Shown here: positions 8,316-18,860 of the stretch, in pieces | Numbering within the stretch: position 1 is the first letter of the stretch | Layout: each line of letters begins with the position of its first letter | Origin: an uncultured Nitrosomonas sp. | Lineage (GTDB): Bacteria; Pseudomonadota; Gammaproteobacteria; Burkholderiales; Nitrosomonadaceae | Assembly: GCA_949281375.1 (NCBI GenBank) | Contig: CASDLT010000026.1 | Coordinates: 124,001-188,000, forward strand | Direction: 5' to 3' | DNA: 64,000 bases | Notes under the pieces: model-generated | Seen by the model: the letters and a program-made list of their open reading frames with translations, nothing else | Database searches by the model: none | Told to the model about the DNA's origin: nothing | Program-made: the position numbers and the translations under genes

Positions 8316-9416
8316 GTGACCTTCCATATTTTCCATATCAATGAAGTATATTCAAACGCCGACGGAAATATACAGTTCATTGAATTTAGCGGGGATGATG
8401 ACCACCAGCAGTCCTGGGAGGGTCATTCCATCATTTCTACCGATGGCAACAATACTCATACTTTCTTGATCCCGCATGATCTTCCGAATGCGGCTACCCT
8501 TGGAAAAAGCGTGCTTGTTGCGACGAAGGGCTTTGCCGATCAAGGTTTTTTGACGCCCGATTATGTGGTTCCAAACAACTTTCTGTTTACTCAGAATGGA
8601 ACTGTGGATATTCCCGGTATGAATGCAGAGACGTTCAATTATTCTCAGCTGCCGGTCGATGGCATATTGTCATTGCAGGCCGATCATACGACGCGCATTA
8701 ATTCACCCACAGATTTCGCCGGCAATACCGCTACCATTACCTTCAATACCGCCATTGTCGGATCGGATAATGCAGATCAATTGATGGGTACTGAAGAGGC
8801 TGACGTTTTCGAAGCAGCGGCTGGAGATGATACGCTCAATGGCCTGGAAGGCAATGATGTGCTCAATGGCGGCCCGGGAGTCGACACTGCGATATTCAGC
8901 GGCGCCCTCGAGAACTACTCTACCTCCCGGTCATTTCTTGAATTCAGTATTGCCGGGTCCGATGGCAACGATACGCTGATTAGTGTTGAACGGTTGCAAT
9001 TTTCCGATAGACATATCGCGATTGACCTCGACGAAGGGCAATCGGGCAACAATACCGCCCGTCTAATAGGTGCTGCCTTCGATGCGGTTGCGATACAGTC
9101 GCATCCTGATTATGTAGGTCTAGGTTTGAAATTGTTTGACGCTGGACAGAATATGCTGGACGTGTCGCAATTTGCTCTGAGTGCGATGGGCAATCTGGCA
9201 AATGAGACATTTGTCGATACGGTCTATCTCAATGTCGTCGGTATAGCGCCTTCACAAGTTGATCGTGATTTTTATATCGGATTGCTAGAAGGAAGCGGGG
9301 GTGCATTATCCCAGGCTCAAATTTTGGAAATCGCTGCCAGTTCTGAAGTAAATGTCGCGAATATAGATCTTGTCGGGTTACAGCAAAGCGGTATCGAATT
9401 TGATCCTAATGTATAG
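8316..9416 (+). CDS. RTX-repeat protein with C-terminal DUF4214 domain
   Basis: 366 residues, no Sec signal. Residues about 150-195 hold short RTX-type calcium-binding repeats (GSDNADQLMGTEEADVFEAAAGDDTLNG, then GLEGNDVLNGGPGVDTAIF). The C-terminal 110 residues (LIGAAFDAVA... YVGLGLKLFDAG... DFYIGLL) resemble DUF4214, common in secreted or S-layer-associated proteins exported by type I systems. The GTG start at 8316 is set by AAGGAGA; the overlapping ATG at 8314 is followed at once by TGA. Export by type I secretion is inferred; no transporter genes are here. It follows ydbL by 76 bases; a functional link is unproven. Confidence 0.75.
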   Translation: MTFHIFHINEVYSNADGNIQFIEFSGDDDHQQSWEGHSIISTDGNNTHTFLIPHDLPNAATLGKSVLVATKGFADQGFLTPDYVVPNNFLFTQNGTVDIPGMNAETFNYSQLPVDGILSLQADHTTRINSPTDFAGNTATITFNTAIVGSDNADQLMGTEEADVFEAAAGDDTLNGLEGNDVLNGGPGVDTAIFSGALENYSTSRSFLEFSIAGSDGNDTLISVERLQFSDRHIAIDLDEGQSGNNTARLIGAAFDAVAIQSHPDYVGLGLKLFDAGQNMLDVSQFALSAMGNLANETFVDTVYLNVVGIAPSQVDRDFYIGLLEGSGGALSQAQILEIAASSEVNVANIDLVGLQQSGIEFDPNV

Positions 9417-9478
9417 CTCGGCAAGCGATCCTGAAAAGTCAGCATGATAACCAGGGGCGGCGGCTAATCTCGATTGCT

Positions 9479-11593
9479 TCAAAAATCGGATCGCAGGCCA
9501 ACCACCAGTGCCCTTCCCGGCAAAGGTGCAAAATTCTTTAAATAGGAAGTATGTACGCGCATTTCCTCATCGAGTAGATTCCGGCCTTGAACAAATAACC
9601 AGATTCCGTTTGATAGAGTCGGTTTGAGCCGGTAACTTGCTTCCAGATTCAGCAACGTATAGCCTGATGTATTGGTTTCCAGCTCGGCTGCCTTATTTTG
9701 ATGCAGCACATGAATCGTGGTGAGATTGGTTGAGAACGGGCCGGAGCGATAATTCAGCTCGAATCCAAAACGTGGTGGTGTAACGCGTGGGACGTTACCG
9801 TTATGTTGGCCGAGCCTGGCTCTGACGTAGTCGGTAAACAGGCGAAGATCCAAGCTGTTCGGTTTGAGTGAGAAAATTACTTCCGCTTCTGCGCCATAAA
9901 ATGTTGCGTCGGTTTGTGCCAGATTCTGTACCAGGAACTCACCATCCACAGCGAACTCTCCGTCATGATTGACGCGATCGGCTACGCGATCACCGTTGGT
10001 ATCGGCGCTTTTGTAGAAGATATAGTGATCGAAACGGTTATAGAAGGCATTGATCTTCCATTTCATGAAGCCAGATGACTTGCGCAGGGAAATATCGACA
10101 TTGTTATGGGCTTCTTTGCGTAACGCAGGGTTCCCGACTTGAAAAGTCGCGGTACCGTGATGGAGGCCATTAACGTACAGTTCTTCGATGGCGGGTGCCC
10201 GCTGGCCGTGAATTGCTGTGAATCCGGCATGGTAATCATGAGTGATATTCCATGACGCGCCGGTTGACCCGCTAAAAAGATCGAATCCTCGTGATGGATC
10301 GGTAATGTTCTGAGGGTTGCGTGAGGCATGTTCATAACGGCCGCCAAATTCCCATCTCACCTTCTCCCAATTGCGTTCCTCAACAATGAAAAAACCGGTG
10401 GAACGGGATTGGGTGATGGGTACAATGGCCTCTTCACCAATGGCCGAGAAAGTTCGATCCTGAAATTGAACGCCAAATAAACCGGTTACACCGGCGATCG
10501 GGGCGTGCAAGAATTCCGCTCGGGTTTCGAGTTCGCGATTCTTGAAGCGCGTTGCAACTTCTCCGCTATTTTCGATTTCCTTGTGCTTATAATCGTTATA
10601 TCCCGTACGAATCTTGATTCTTTCAATGCCCGCCATCGGTTGATCAAGCTGACCGGACAGATTGTAGCGCGCTTGAGTTTGATTTACGCTTGCCAGTTCC
10701 GGACTGGGAATTCCGTAATTATTTTCCAGCAAAGAAATCGAGCCTCCCAAAAATCCACGCTCACCAATGTAAGATCCCCCTACTGATAAGCCCTGGGCAT
10801 CCACTGCGCTATTCCGGACGATATGCTTATCAGTTGGATTGGACTGCGCATCACTTGATGGGCCAACCGGGTCACTATGAGTCGGCAAACCGCTATTATT
10901 GGCGTGGCCGGGAATGGAGTAATCTTCCGTCTTGCGTTTGAAAGCGCCCAAACTCCACGACATTTGACCGAAACTCTTGTTGACGTTGAACGATCCGGCT
11001 TTTTCTTCAGTCGCTGTATTGCCGCGTATTTCTGCATTACCCGCAGGGGTTCCGAATAGTCGTGTTGGAATGCGGTCTGTCACGACATTTACTACTCCAC
11101 CGGTCGCTCCTCCGCCATATAACAATGTTGCCGGTCCTCGTAAAATTTCGATTTGTGACGCATTTAGTGTTTCAACCGTAACAGCGTGATCGGGGCTTAA
11201 AGAGGACGCATCGAGAGTTCCGATACCATTTTCCAGAATCTGAATGCGAGGACCATCCAAAGCCCTGATGATAGGACGGCTGGCCCCTGGACCGAATGAA
11301 CTCGACGAAACGCCCAGTTCCTGCGATAGCGTATCGCCTAAGCTGGTTTCACGCTTGCGACGTAACTCATTTCCCTGCAAGATACTGGCAGGCTGGGTCA
11401 TTTCCAGTTCGTTCCGATCCTTGAAGGGCGATGCCGTGACCGTAACGCCGGGCAATTTAGGAGGCTGAACCGTTTCTTGCGCATAAGTTTTAGATATGTT
11501 GAATGCTGTCAGTAGCATCGAACTACCATACGCAATATTTACAAGGTTGAACCATGGATTGCCAATTCGAGAGTGATTCCGGGAAATTTTCAT
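9479..11593 (-). CDS. TonB-dependent receptor, ZnuD-like (probable zinc uptake)
   Basis: 704 residues: signal sequence (to about residue 38), a TonB-box-like region, plug domain (about 50-180) with ILRGPATLLYGGGATGGVVNVVTDRIP, then a 22-stranded-type barrel ending in an aromatic C-terminus (VVGLRSDF). The plug segment IRALDGPRIQILENGIGTLDASSLSPDHA closely follows the ZnuD pattern, where the SPDHA stretch is characteristic. It is divergent from a Zur regulator with a Zur-like operator between them, which makes zinc the most likely substrate. The pronounced His-rich loop of Neisseria ZnuD is not obvious. Copper or another metal complex remains possible. Confidence 0.8.
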   Translation of the reverse strand: MKISRNHSRIGNPWFNLVNIAYGSSMLLTAFNISKTYAQETVQPPKLPGVTVTASPFKDRNELEMTQPASILQGNELRRKRETSLGDTLSQELGVSSSSFGPGASRPIIRALDGPRIQILENGIGTLDASSLSPDHAVTVETLNASQIEILRGPATLLYGGGATGGVVNVVTDRIPTRLFGTPAGNAEIRGNTATEEKAGSFNVNKSFGQMSWSLGAFKRKTEDYSIPGHANNSGLPTHSDPVGPSSDAQSNPTDKHIVRNSAVDAQGLSVGGSYIGERGFLGGSISLLENNYGIPSPELASVNQTQARYNLSGQLDQPMAGIERIKIRTGYNDYKHKEIENSGEVATRFKNRELETRAEFLHAPIAGVTGLFGVQFQDRTFSAIGEEAIVPITQSRSTGFFIVEERNWEKVRWEFGGRYEHASRNPQNITDPSRGFDLFSGSTGASWNITHDYHAGFTAIHGQRAPAIEELYVNGLHHGTATFQVGNPALRKEAHNNVDISLRKSSGFMKWKINAFYNRFDHYIFYKSADTNGDRVADRVNHDGEFAVDGEFLVQNLAQTDATFYGAEAEVIFSLKPNSLDLRLFTDYVRARLGQHNGNVPRVTPPRFGFELNYRSGPFSTNLTTIHVLHQNKAAELETNTSGYTLLNLEASYRLKPTLSNGIWLFVQGRNLLDEEMRVHTSYLKNFAPLPGRALVVGLRSDF

Positions 11594-11956
11594 GCTGCCT
11601 TGCTGCCCTTTCAGAAGTTTTCTATCTCTAATTACTGATAAGCAAACTTACCCAGCAGTTTTATATAGTTATGAAATCAAGTAGATCAGTTTAGATATAA
11701 TCAATGATCGTTTTTATGATATGTTATATCATAACTGATGGCAAGATTATTTTCTGATCGAAATTTTGAATTTTGAAAGCAAAAGTTGTGAATGATTTCT
11801 GAGTTTTATAAAAAAGATAAAGAAAAGCGTCGTTATTTAGAAAGAGAATGCTAATCCGTATCGTCAAGAAAAGAATTGAGTAAAACCTCTATCCATATTA
11901 AAGTATGCTTCTGATTTAGAAATATAAAAGAAAATTTCTTTTGAAGTTTCAATGTT
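11594..11956. other. intergenic region between znuD-like gene and zur
   Basis: 363 bases, strikingly AT-rich, without a credible ORF. It must hold both divergent promoters. The Zur-like operator is at 11722-11736. Further partial half-sites GTTATGAAATC occur near 11668 and at 11954, the latter overlapping the zur start codon. Confidence 0.6.
11722..11736. promoter_or_regulatory. Zur-like operator
   Basis: TGTTAT-ATC-ATAACT differs by one terminal base from TGTTAT-N3-ATAACA, the operator pattern known for Neisseria Zur. It is embedded in a longer inverted repeat, TTATGATAT-GTT-ATATCATAA (11714-11734). It lies 129 bases upstream of the ZnuD-like receptor and 220 upstream of zur. It probably mediates zinc-dependent repression of the receptor and perhaps autoregulation; binding itself is inferred. 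Confidence 0.65.
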
Positions 11957-12436
11957 ATGAAATCCAGCGATATGCCACTCGATATTGATCAGATCATCAA
12001 AAAATCCCAGGAAGTATGCACTTTAGCAGGCGCAAAACTGACCGATAAACGCAAGAACGTGCTGATCGTTTTACTGGCTGCTGCTACGCCATTATCTGCG
12101 TATGAAATTGTTGATCGTTATAAAAAACAGTTTGACGAAGCATTACCTGTGATGTCGGTGTATCGTATGCTTGATTTTCTGATACAGGAAAAACTGGTGC
12201 ATAAACTTGAGACATCAGGGCAGTATATGTCATGCGCTCATATTACCTGTGAACATCAGCATGAAACTCCACAGTTCCTGATCTGTGATCGCTGTGGCAG
12301 CGTGAAGGAAATAGGCATCAAACAGCACATCATCGCCGAATTGGAACGCAGTATTCAAAGCACTGGCTTTACTCTGGTACATCGGCAATTAGAGCTGCAT
12401 GGCGTTTGCGAGCACTGCCAGATCAAGCCGCAATAG
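11957..12436 (+). CDS. zur: Fur-family regulator, probable zinc uptake regulator Zur
   Basis: 159 residues: an N-terminal winged-helix domain (about 10-85, with SVYRMLDFLIQEKLVHKL as the recognition region) and a C-terminal metal-binding/dimer domain. Structural zinc Cys pairs are visible as CDRC (C110, C113) and CEHC (C151, C154). A Cys/His cluster (C93, H95, C98, H100, H102) lies in the regulatory-site region. The CAHITCEHQHETPQF layout favours Zur over Fur, and the divergent ZnuD-like receptor supports this. Start at ATG 11957; an in-frame ATG at 11972 is an alternative. Confidence 0.82.
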   Translation: MKSSDMPLDIDQIIKKSQEVCTLAGAKLTDKRKNVLIVLLAAATPLSAYEIVDRYKKQFDEALPVMSVYRMLDFLIQEKLVHKLETSGQYMSCAHITCEHQHETPQFLICDRCGSVKEIGIKQHIIAELERSIQSTGFTLVHRQLELHGVCEHCQIKPQ

Positions 12437-12507
12437 CGACTGTGTAAGATTAGAATGGGGTAGCATTTAGAAGCACATTCTGAAGTTTGGGAATTATGCT
12501 GAGTTGT

Positions 12508-13617
<1,110 letters not shown>

Positions 13618-13809
13618 TCATCGAAAGTATAACGCTGCGTATTTTAACCTAAGCCGGACATTTCATAAGAACAAGACTGTCCTTATGAATCTGATCGGGA
13701 TGATTTGGGCTGATAAGACCTTTTTCGAAGACCGAATATGTATGCGAAGTACTCGTCATCAAATGGGTGAAACTGTGGATGTTCAATGCGAACTCATGAA
13801 TTCGATGAG

Positions 13810-14415
13810 TCACGAATTTTGTGAGAGCGAGAGGTATGTGTAATGCAGTCGGAGTACTTCCGATTTTAGATGAGCTAGATCTCGATTATTGACGATGACA
13901 TCATTGGCATTTTGCAAGCGAATTTCCCGAGAAATCTGGGCTGCCATGATCGATTTTGCCTGCTGCTCTGATAATTGGCTGCGTGACATGGTGCGCTTGA
14001 GTTGCTGATCTTCATCACAATCAATAACGAGAATGCGCTGAACGAGCGCTCGGTACTCCCTGTTTTCGATCAGCAATGGTACAACCAGGATAATGTAGGG
14101 CGATTGCGATTGCTTGATGTGCAGTAAGGTTTCCTGAAGGATGAGTGGGTGAAGAATGTTCTCGAGCCTGAGCCGGGCATCATCATTCGAAAAAACCAGC
14201 TCGCGCATTTTGCTTCTATCCAGTGCACCGCCTGCTGTAATGAAATCCTTTCCAAATTGTTCTTTGATCGGATGAATAGCCAAACCCGCAGGTTGGGTTA
14301 ATTGCTGTGAAATGACATCGGTATCAATGACGTCAACCCCTAACTCAGAAAAGAATTGACTGGCGGCAGACTTACCACATCCTATTCCTCCGGTAAGTCC
14401 GATAATCAAGTGCAT
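13810..14415 (-). CDS. coaE: dephospho-CoA kinase
   Basis: Last step of coenzyme A synthesis: phosphorylates the 3'-hydroxyl of dephospho-CoA. 201 residues with P-loop GLTGGIGCGKSAASQ at 6-20, then DVIDTDVISQQLTQP, and the lid/CoA region HPLILQETL and VVPLLIENREY. The length is normal. It starts three bases after the pilD stop, the usual pilC-pilD-coaE arrangement. The companion coaD is elsewhere in this window (26799). Confidence 0.95.
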   Translation of the reverse strand: MHLIIGLTGGIGCGKSAASQFFSELGVDVIDTDVISQQLTQPAGLAIHPIKEQFGKDFITAGGALDRSKMRELVFSNDDARLRLENILHPLILQETLLHIKQSQSPYIILVVPLLIENREYRALVQRILVIDCDEDQQLKRTMSRSQLSEQQAKSIMAAQISREIRLQNANDVIVNNRDLAHLKSEVLRLHYTYLSLSQNS

Positions 14416-14418
14416 CGG

Positions 14419-15279
14419 CTAAAAAAGTCCTAGATACGCATTATTCAATTGCTTACCCCAGAACAAAGCAATGATTGCGCCGCCGACCAAATAGGGTCCA
14501 AATGGAATTGGCATATTATTCTTCAGTTTTGCGGCAGTGATCAATCCAATTCCAACGCATGCACCTACAAGGGATGAAGATAGAAGAACCAATGGAAGCA
14601 TTTGCCACCCCAGCCATGCACCTATCGCGGCAAGCAGTTTGAAATCGCCATACCCCATGCCTTCTTTTCCGGTGATTAATTTGAAGATCCAATAAATCGA
14701 CCATAGTGAAAGATATCCTGACACAGCGCCGATGATTGCCGAATGGATATCAGAAAAGCCTTGCCCCATATTGATGAGCAAACCCAGCCAAAGCAACGGT
14801 AGAGTGATGTCATCGGGAAGTAATTGGGTGTTCAAGTCGATGGCTGCGAGCGCGATGAGTGCCCATACAAATATCAGCGCCGTCATTGCCATCCAGCCGA
14901 AACCGAAATGCCACGCTACAAAACCGCTCATAAGGGCTGATATTGCTTCTATCAAGGGATAGCGCAGGGAGATCGGTGAATGACATTGAGAACACCTGCC
15001 TCTCAGAACAACGTAGCTGATTACCGGAATATTTTCCAGCGCAGTGATGGTGTGTCCGCAATGAATGCAGGTAGATCGTGGGAGAATCAAGTTGAAAGGT
15101 GCTTGCGGTGCTATCACTTCGCCGCGGAGTTCTGCGCACTGATGATGCCAGTTTCTTTTCATCATTTCAGGCAGGCGATAAATGACGACGTTCAGGAAAC
15201 TGCCTACCATCAAGCCAATGAGCGAAACGAAACCGATGAATAAGACCGGCGCGTCCTTCAGCATCGAAATAAATGTCAT
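14419..15279 (-). CDS. pilD: type IV prepilin peptidase / N-methyltransferase PilD
   Basis: Inner-membrane aspartic protease that cleaves type IV prepilins and methylates the new N-terminus. 286 residues from ATG 15279 (an ATG at 15264 is possible). The cytoplasmic zinc loop with C71, C74, C96 and C99 (CIHC...CSQC) is intact. The catalytic Asp pair is D148 (AAIDLNTQLLPD) and D212 in the GYGD motif. About eight hydrophobic helices. The gene lies 37 bases after pilC. No Shine-Dalgarno is evident. Confidence 0.93.
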   Translation of the reverse strand: MTFISMLKDAPVLFIGFVSLIGLMVGSFLNVVIYRLPEMMKRNWHHQCAELRGEVIAPQAPFNLILPRSTCIHCGHTITALENIPVISYVVLRGRCSQCHSPISLRYPLIEAISALMSGFVAWHFGFGWMAMTALIFVWALIALAAIDLNTQLLPDDITLPLLWLGLLINMGQGFSDIHSAIIGAVSGYLSLWSIYWIFKLITGKEGMGYGDFKLLAAIGAWLGWQMLPLVLLSSSLVGACVGIGLITAAKLKNNMPIPFGPYLVGGAIIALFWGKQLNNAYLGLF

Positions 15280-15316
15280 AAATGATATTTTAGAAAAGAA
15301 TTCAATAGAGTCAGAA

Positions 15317-16540
15317 TTAATTGACGACCATACCCATTTTAAAGATCGGTAAATACATTGCAACGACCATACCGCCGATCAATGTTCCTAAAACGACCAT
15401 GATCATCGGTTCCATCAAACTCGACAGCGCGGCGACAGCATCATCCACCTCAGCTTCATAAAAATCCGCCACTTTTCCCAGCATGGAATCCAGCGAGCCG
15501 GATTCTTCCCCGATGGCGACCATTTGCACTACCATACTGGGAAATACCGTGGTATTCGCCATCGATGACATCAAGCTGTTACCTGTGCTTACTTCTAATT
15601 GGATATTTTTGGTTGCTTCGTAGTAGATATGATTTCCCGCAGCGCCTGCTACTGAATCCAGCGATTCGACCAATGGAACCCCGGCTGCAAACATGGTAGA
15701 GAGGGTGCGTGACCAGCGTGCAATGGTGGCTTTGCGGATAACCTCCCCAAAAATAGGCAGTCTGAGTACGAATCGATCCATTACTTGCTGCATGGCTACC
15801 GAACGCTTCCATGTATACATAAAGAAATATACCCCTCCTCCTACACAACCGATGATGGCCCACCAGTAGGCAACGAAAAAGTTGGAAATATTCATCACGA
15901 TCAAAGTGGGAGCGGGTAATTCAGCACCAAAGCCTTCGAACAGATCTTTAAAGGCAGGAATGACAAAAATCATGATGACGGCGGTGATCACGAATGCAAC
16001 CACGATGATGGAAATGGGATAAAAAAGCGCCGACTTGACTTTGCCTTTGATAGCCTGGATCTTTTCTTTATAGGTAGCCAGACGATCCAGCAGGCTGTCT
16101 AAAATGCCCGCTGCCTCACCTGCTTTTACGAGATTGCAAAACAGTGCATCAAAATAGAGCGGATATTTGCGAAACGCGTCTGCCAGATTACTACCCGTTT
16201 CGACATCGGTTTTTATATCCATCAGGAGTTTCCGTACGGCCGGATTGCTATGGCCTTTACCGACGATATCAAAGGCCTGCAACAGTGGTACGCCCGATTT
16301 CATCATTGTGGCTAATTGGCGGGTAAACAAGGTGATATCTTTGTCCGTGATTTTACCGCCTGATTGGACTTTCTTGATTTTTGTAACCTTGATGCCTTGA
16401 CGGCGCAGGGTGGATGTTACGACAACTGTTCCGGCAGCGCGCATTTCTCCTTTTATTTCCTTGCCGCTTTTATCTTTGCCTTCCCAGGAATAGTTAATTT
16501 CTTTGATTTTTTTTTCTGTTTGCGCTGTCAAGGTTGCCAT
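15317..16540 (-). CDS. pilC: type IV pilus inner-membrane platform protein PilC
   Basis: 407 residues of the GspF/PilC fold: an N-terminal cytoplasmic region with YSWEGKDKSGKEIKGEM, then two homologous GspF repeats (about 75-195 and 275-400), each with LTRQLATMMKSGVPLLQAF-like motifs and membrane helices. It anchors the assembly and retraction ATPases to the pilin polymer base. A GGAG precedes the ATG. The pilB extension ATPase usually found upstream is absent; an SDR gene lies there instead. Confidence 0.95.
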   Translation of the reverse strand: MATLTAQTEKKIKEINYSWEGKDKSGKEIKGEMRAAGTVVVTSTLRRQGIKVTKIKKVQSGGKITDKDITLFTRQLATMMKSGVPLLQAFDIVGKGHSNPAVRKLLMDIKTDVETGSNLADAFRKYPLYFDALFCNLVKAGEAAGILDSLLDRLATYKEKIQAIKGKVKSALFYPISIIVVAFVITAVIMIFVIPAFKDLFEGFGAELPAPTLIVMNISNFFVAYWWAIIGCVGGGVYFFMYTWKRSVAMQQVMDRFVLRLPIFGEVIRKATIARWSRTLSTMFAAGVPLVESLDSVAGAAGNHIYYEATKNIQLEVSTGNSLMSSMANTTVFPSMVVQMVAIGEESGSLDSMLGKVADFYEAEVDDAVAALSSLMEPMIMVVLGTLIGGMVVAMYLPIFKMGMVVN

Positions 16541-16709
16541 AAGAATGAGCTCCTAAATTCAACGTAACCTGCTAATTACGAATCGTTAATTGATGAAATG
16601 AGGCTAAATTATTCTGAATGTGTGGAATCTTAACGGCAGCGTTGAGTGAACTCTTAGGAAAAAAGCGGCAGTAATTACAATCAATCAAGACAAAACGAAC
16701 GATCGACAC

Positions 16710-17603
16710 CTATTTGACAGCTCTGGCAGCTTCGACGCCATGACGGACAGTTGGGTACAGCAGACGAACATGCAATTCTTTTTTCATACGCATGTTTTCT
16801 AACCGTCTGGATTCCTTCATGAAAGAGAACATGATCGGAGATATGCGCTGTTCGGCTTCTGTCCGGCTAATCCGTGGAGGATACGGATAATCGAAAATGT
16901 CTGCTACGAGGTCAAAATAGTCTCCCATTTTTAGATGGGAATCATCGCTGGTGTGGTAAATGCGGTTTGGTTTCGCAAATTGAAATGCTGCACATATTAT
17001 TCTGGCAAGATCATCTGCATGGATGTGATTGGTGTAACTATCCTCCGTAGCCAATAAGGCGGGAAGACCTTCGCGAAGACGGTTCAAGGGCAGACGATCG
17101 GCAGCATAAATGCCGGGTACACGCAAAATTGAAACAGTGACACGGTTGCGCTTTCCCCACGACCGGATGTGTTTTTCAGCATCGACGCGTCGAAGTGCGC
17201 GAGCATTCTCAGGACGCACTGGGTGCGTTTCATCAATCAGCTTGCCGTCACAATTCCCATATACCCCACTGGTACTGATATAGAGAAACCGTTGTGGTAG
17301 AATCGGGCCAAGTTTTTTTGTTCGCTTGGATAATGCAGACAGTAGATGTTTAGTTCTCCAGTCATGTAAGCCGTGGTTAGGAGGGGGGGCTAAGTGTAGA
17401 ATTCGTTGTGCAATACCCGCGAGCTTCTCAAGACTCTTCGGATCATCCAAATCGCCGTAAATGGGCGTAATCCCATACGATTTCAATTGACTGAAGTGTT
17501 CTACATTTCGGCATAAGCCGAGAATACGGTAGTGTTTCTGAAGCAGCGGCGCCGTTCGTCGAGCAATATCGCCACAACCAACAATTAACAAAGTTTTTTT
17601 CAT
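16710..17603 (-). CDS. NAD-dependent epimerase/dehydratase-like (atypical SDR) protein
   Basis: 297 residues with an N-terminal Rossmann fold; the dinucleotide motif is GCGDIARR (9-16), as in YeeZ-like atypical SDRs. FLYISTSGVYG carries the strand usually containing the active Ser. The usual YxxxK is replaced by RRVDAEK, so classical SDR catalysis is doubtful. The end is VRHGVEAA. Substrate unknown. Transcribed away from the ferredoxin-reductase gene across a 48-base divergent spacer. It takes the place where pilB often sits, but no pilus role is implied. Confidence 0.75.
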   Translation of the reverse strand: MKKTLLIVGCGDIARRTAPLLQKHYRILGLCRNVEHFSQLKSYGITPIYGDLDDPKSLEKLAGIAQRILHLAPPPNHGLHDWRTKHLLSALSKRTKKLGPILPQRFLYISTSGVYGNCDGKLIDETHPVRPENARALRRVDAEKHIRSWGKRNRVTVSILRVPGIYAADRLPLNRLREGLPALLATEDSYTNHIHADDLARIICAAFQFAKPNRIYHTSDDSHLKMGDYFDLVADIFDYPYPPRISRTEAEQRISPIMFSFMKESRRLENMRMKKELHVRLLYPTVRHGVEAARAVK

Positions 17604-17651
17604 AGTCGCTATTTTTTTGATTGATTATATTTTTTATTTATCTGCTATTCA

Positions 17652-18689
17652 ATGTCGTATCAAATCGTTATCCAGCCCAGCGGGCATGTCATACAGGTTG
17701 AGTCTGGCGAAACAATTCTAGAAGCGGCATTGCGCGAAGGGTTTTCGTTGCCCTATGGATGCCGCAATGGTTCTTGCGGGGTCTGTAAAGGTAGGATCAT
17801 ACAAGGAAAGGTGGATTACGGTCTCTATAATGAAGATACTTTATCCAAAGAAGATGTTGAAGTAGGGAATGCGCTGTTCTGTTGCGCTTCACCACTAACC
17901 GATCTGGTCATTGAATGCCATGAGATCAGCGCCACTAAGGATATTGAAATCAAGACAGTGCCTTGCAGAGTCGAAAAACTGGAATTGGTTGCACCTGATG
18001 TGATGATTATTTTCCTGCGGCTTCCAGCTACCCAGAGATTACAATTTCTCGCTGGTCAATATATCGATATTTTGCTGAAAGATGGAAAGCGCCGCAGTTT
18101 TTCGATTGCCAATGCACCTCATGATGATGAGTTTTTGCAATTGCATGCGCGTAATTATCCTGGCGGGGCGTTTACCGAACATGTATTTACTACAATGAAA
18201 GTCAAGGACATGCTTCGGTTTAGAGGGCCATTGGGTTCATTCTTTTTGCGGGATGCATCGGAAGATGTGCCTATTATTTTTTTGGCGAGTGGCACCGGAT
18301 TTGCGCCGATTAAAAGTATTTTGGAGCATGTTTTCTTTCACGAAAAAAAACGTGGGAGTAAGCGCAAAATGATTCTCTACTGGGGTGCTCGTGCCAAAGT
18401 GGATCTGTATTTGAACGATTTACCACAGCATTGGCAGCGGGAGCACGATAATTTTAAATATATTCCTGTGCTGTCTGAACCGCTGGAATCCGATCACTGG
18501 AATGGAAGGACCGGTCTGGTGCATCAGGCGGTTATGCACGATTTGAGTGATCTGAGTGCATATCAGGTTTATGCCTGTGGTACTCCAGTGATGGTGAAAG
18601 CTGCCTATCACGACTTTACGACGCAATGTAATTTGCCCAAGGACGCTTTTTTTTCTGATGTATTTACACCGTCCACCAGCAAGGCTTGA
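17652..18689 (+). CDS. 2Fe-2S/FAD oxidoreductase, CDP-6-deoxy-glucoseen reductase-like
   Basis: 345 residues in three modules. The plant-type ferredoxin domain has Cys37, Cys42, Cys45 and Cys77 (GCRNGSCGVC...LFCC). The FAD domain has RRSFSIAN near 150, and the NAD domain has LASGTGFAPIKS near 218 and YACGTP. This is a complete electron-transfer chain from NAD(P)H through FAD to 2Fe-2S. Betaproteobacterial homologues are annotated as CDP-6-deoxy-delta-3,4-glucoseen reductase (AscD-like), yet no dideoxysugar genes are near, so the true partner is probably a different oxygenase or reductase. Confidence 0.8.
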   Translation: MSYQIVIQPSGHVIQVESGETILEAALREGFSLPYGCRNGSCGVCKGRIIQGKVDYGLYNEDTLSKEDVEVGNALFCCASPLTDLVIECHEISATKDIEIKTVPCRVEKLELVAPDVMIIFLRLPATQRLQFLAGQYIDILLKDGKRRSFSIANAPHDDEFLQLHARNYPGGAFTEHVFTTMKVKDMLRFRGPLGSFFLRDASEDVPIIFLASGTGFAPIKSILEHVFFHEKKRGSKRKMILYWGARAKVDLYLNDLPQHWQREHDNFKYIPVLSEPLESDHWNGRTGLVHQAVMHDLSDLSAYQVYACGTPVMVKAAYHDFTTQCNLPKDAFFSDVFTPSTSKA

Positions 18690-18860
18690 GTTAAAAATTT
18701 AGAAAACTCTCATAGTCGGTCATGTAGTATTAAATCATGCTCACGAGGCTCATTTATTCAATCTGGCCTGTGCTTCTTCGCCTGATTTCGTATGACTTAA
18801 GTGCGTTGCTTAGTACTCTTCGAGGAATTTTCCTCAAGAGTGTCAGTGTTGTAAGGCTCA

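Noticed and set aside
18818..18838. Hairpin CTT-GAGGA/TCCTC-AAG between convergent genes as terminator
   Set aside because: Short stem with a bulge and no T-run.
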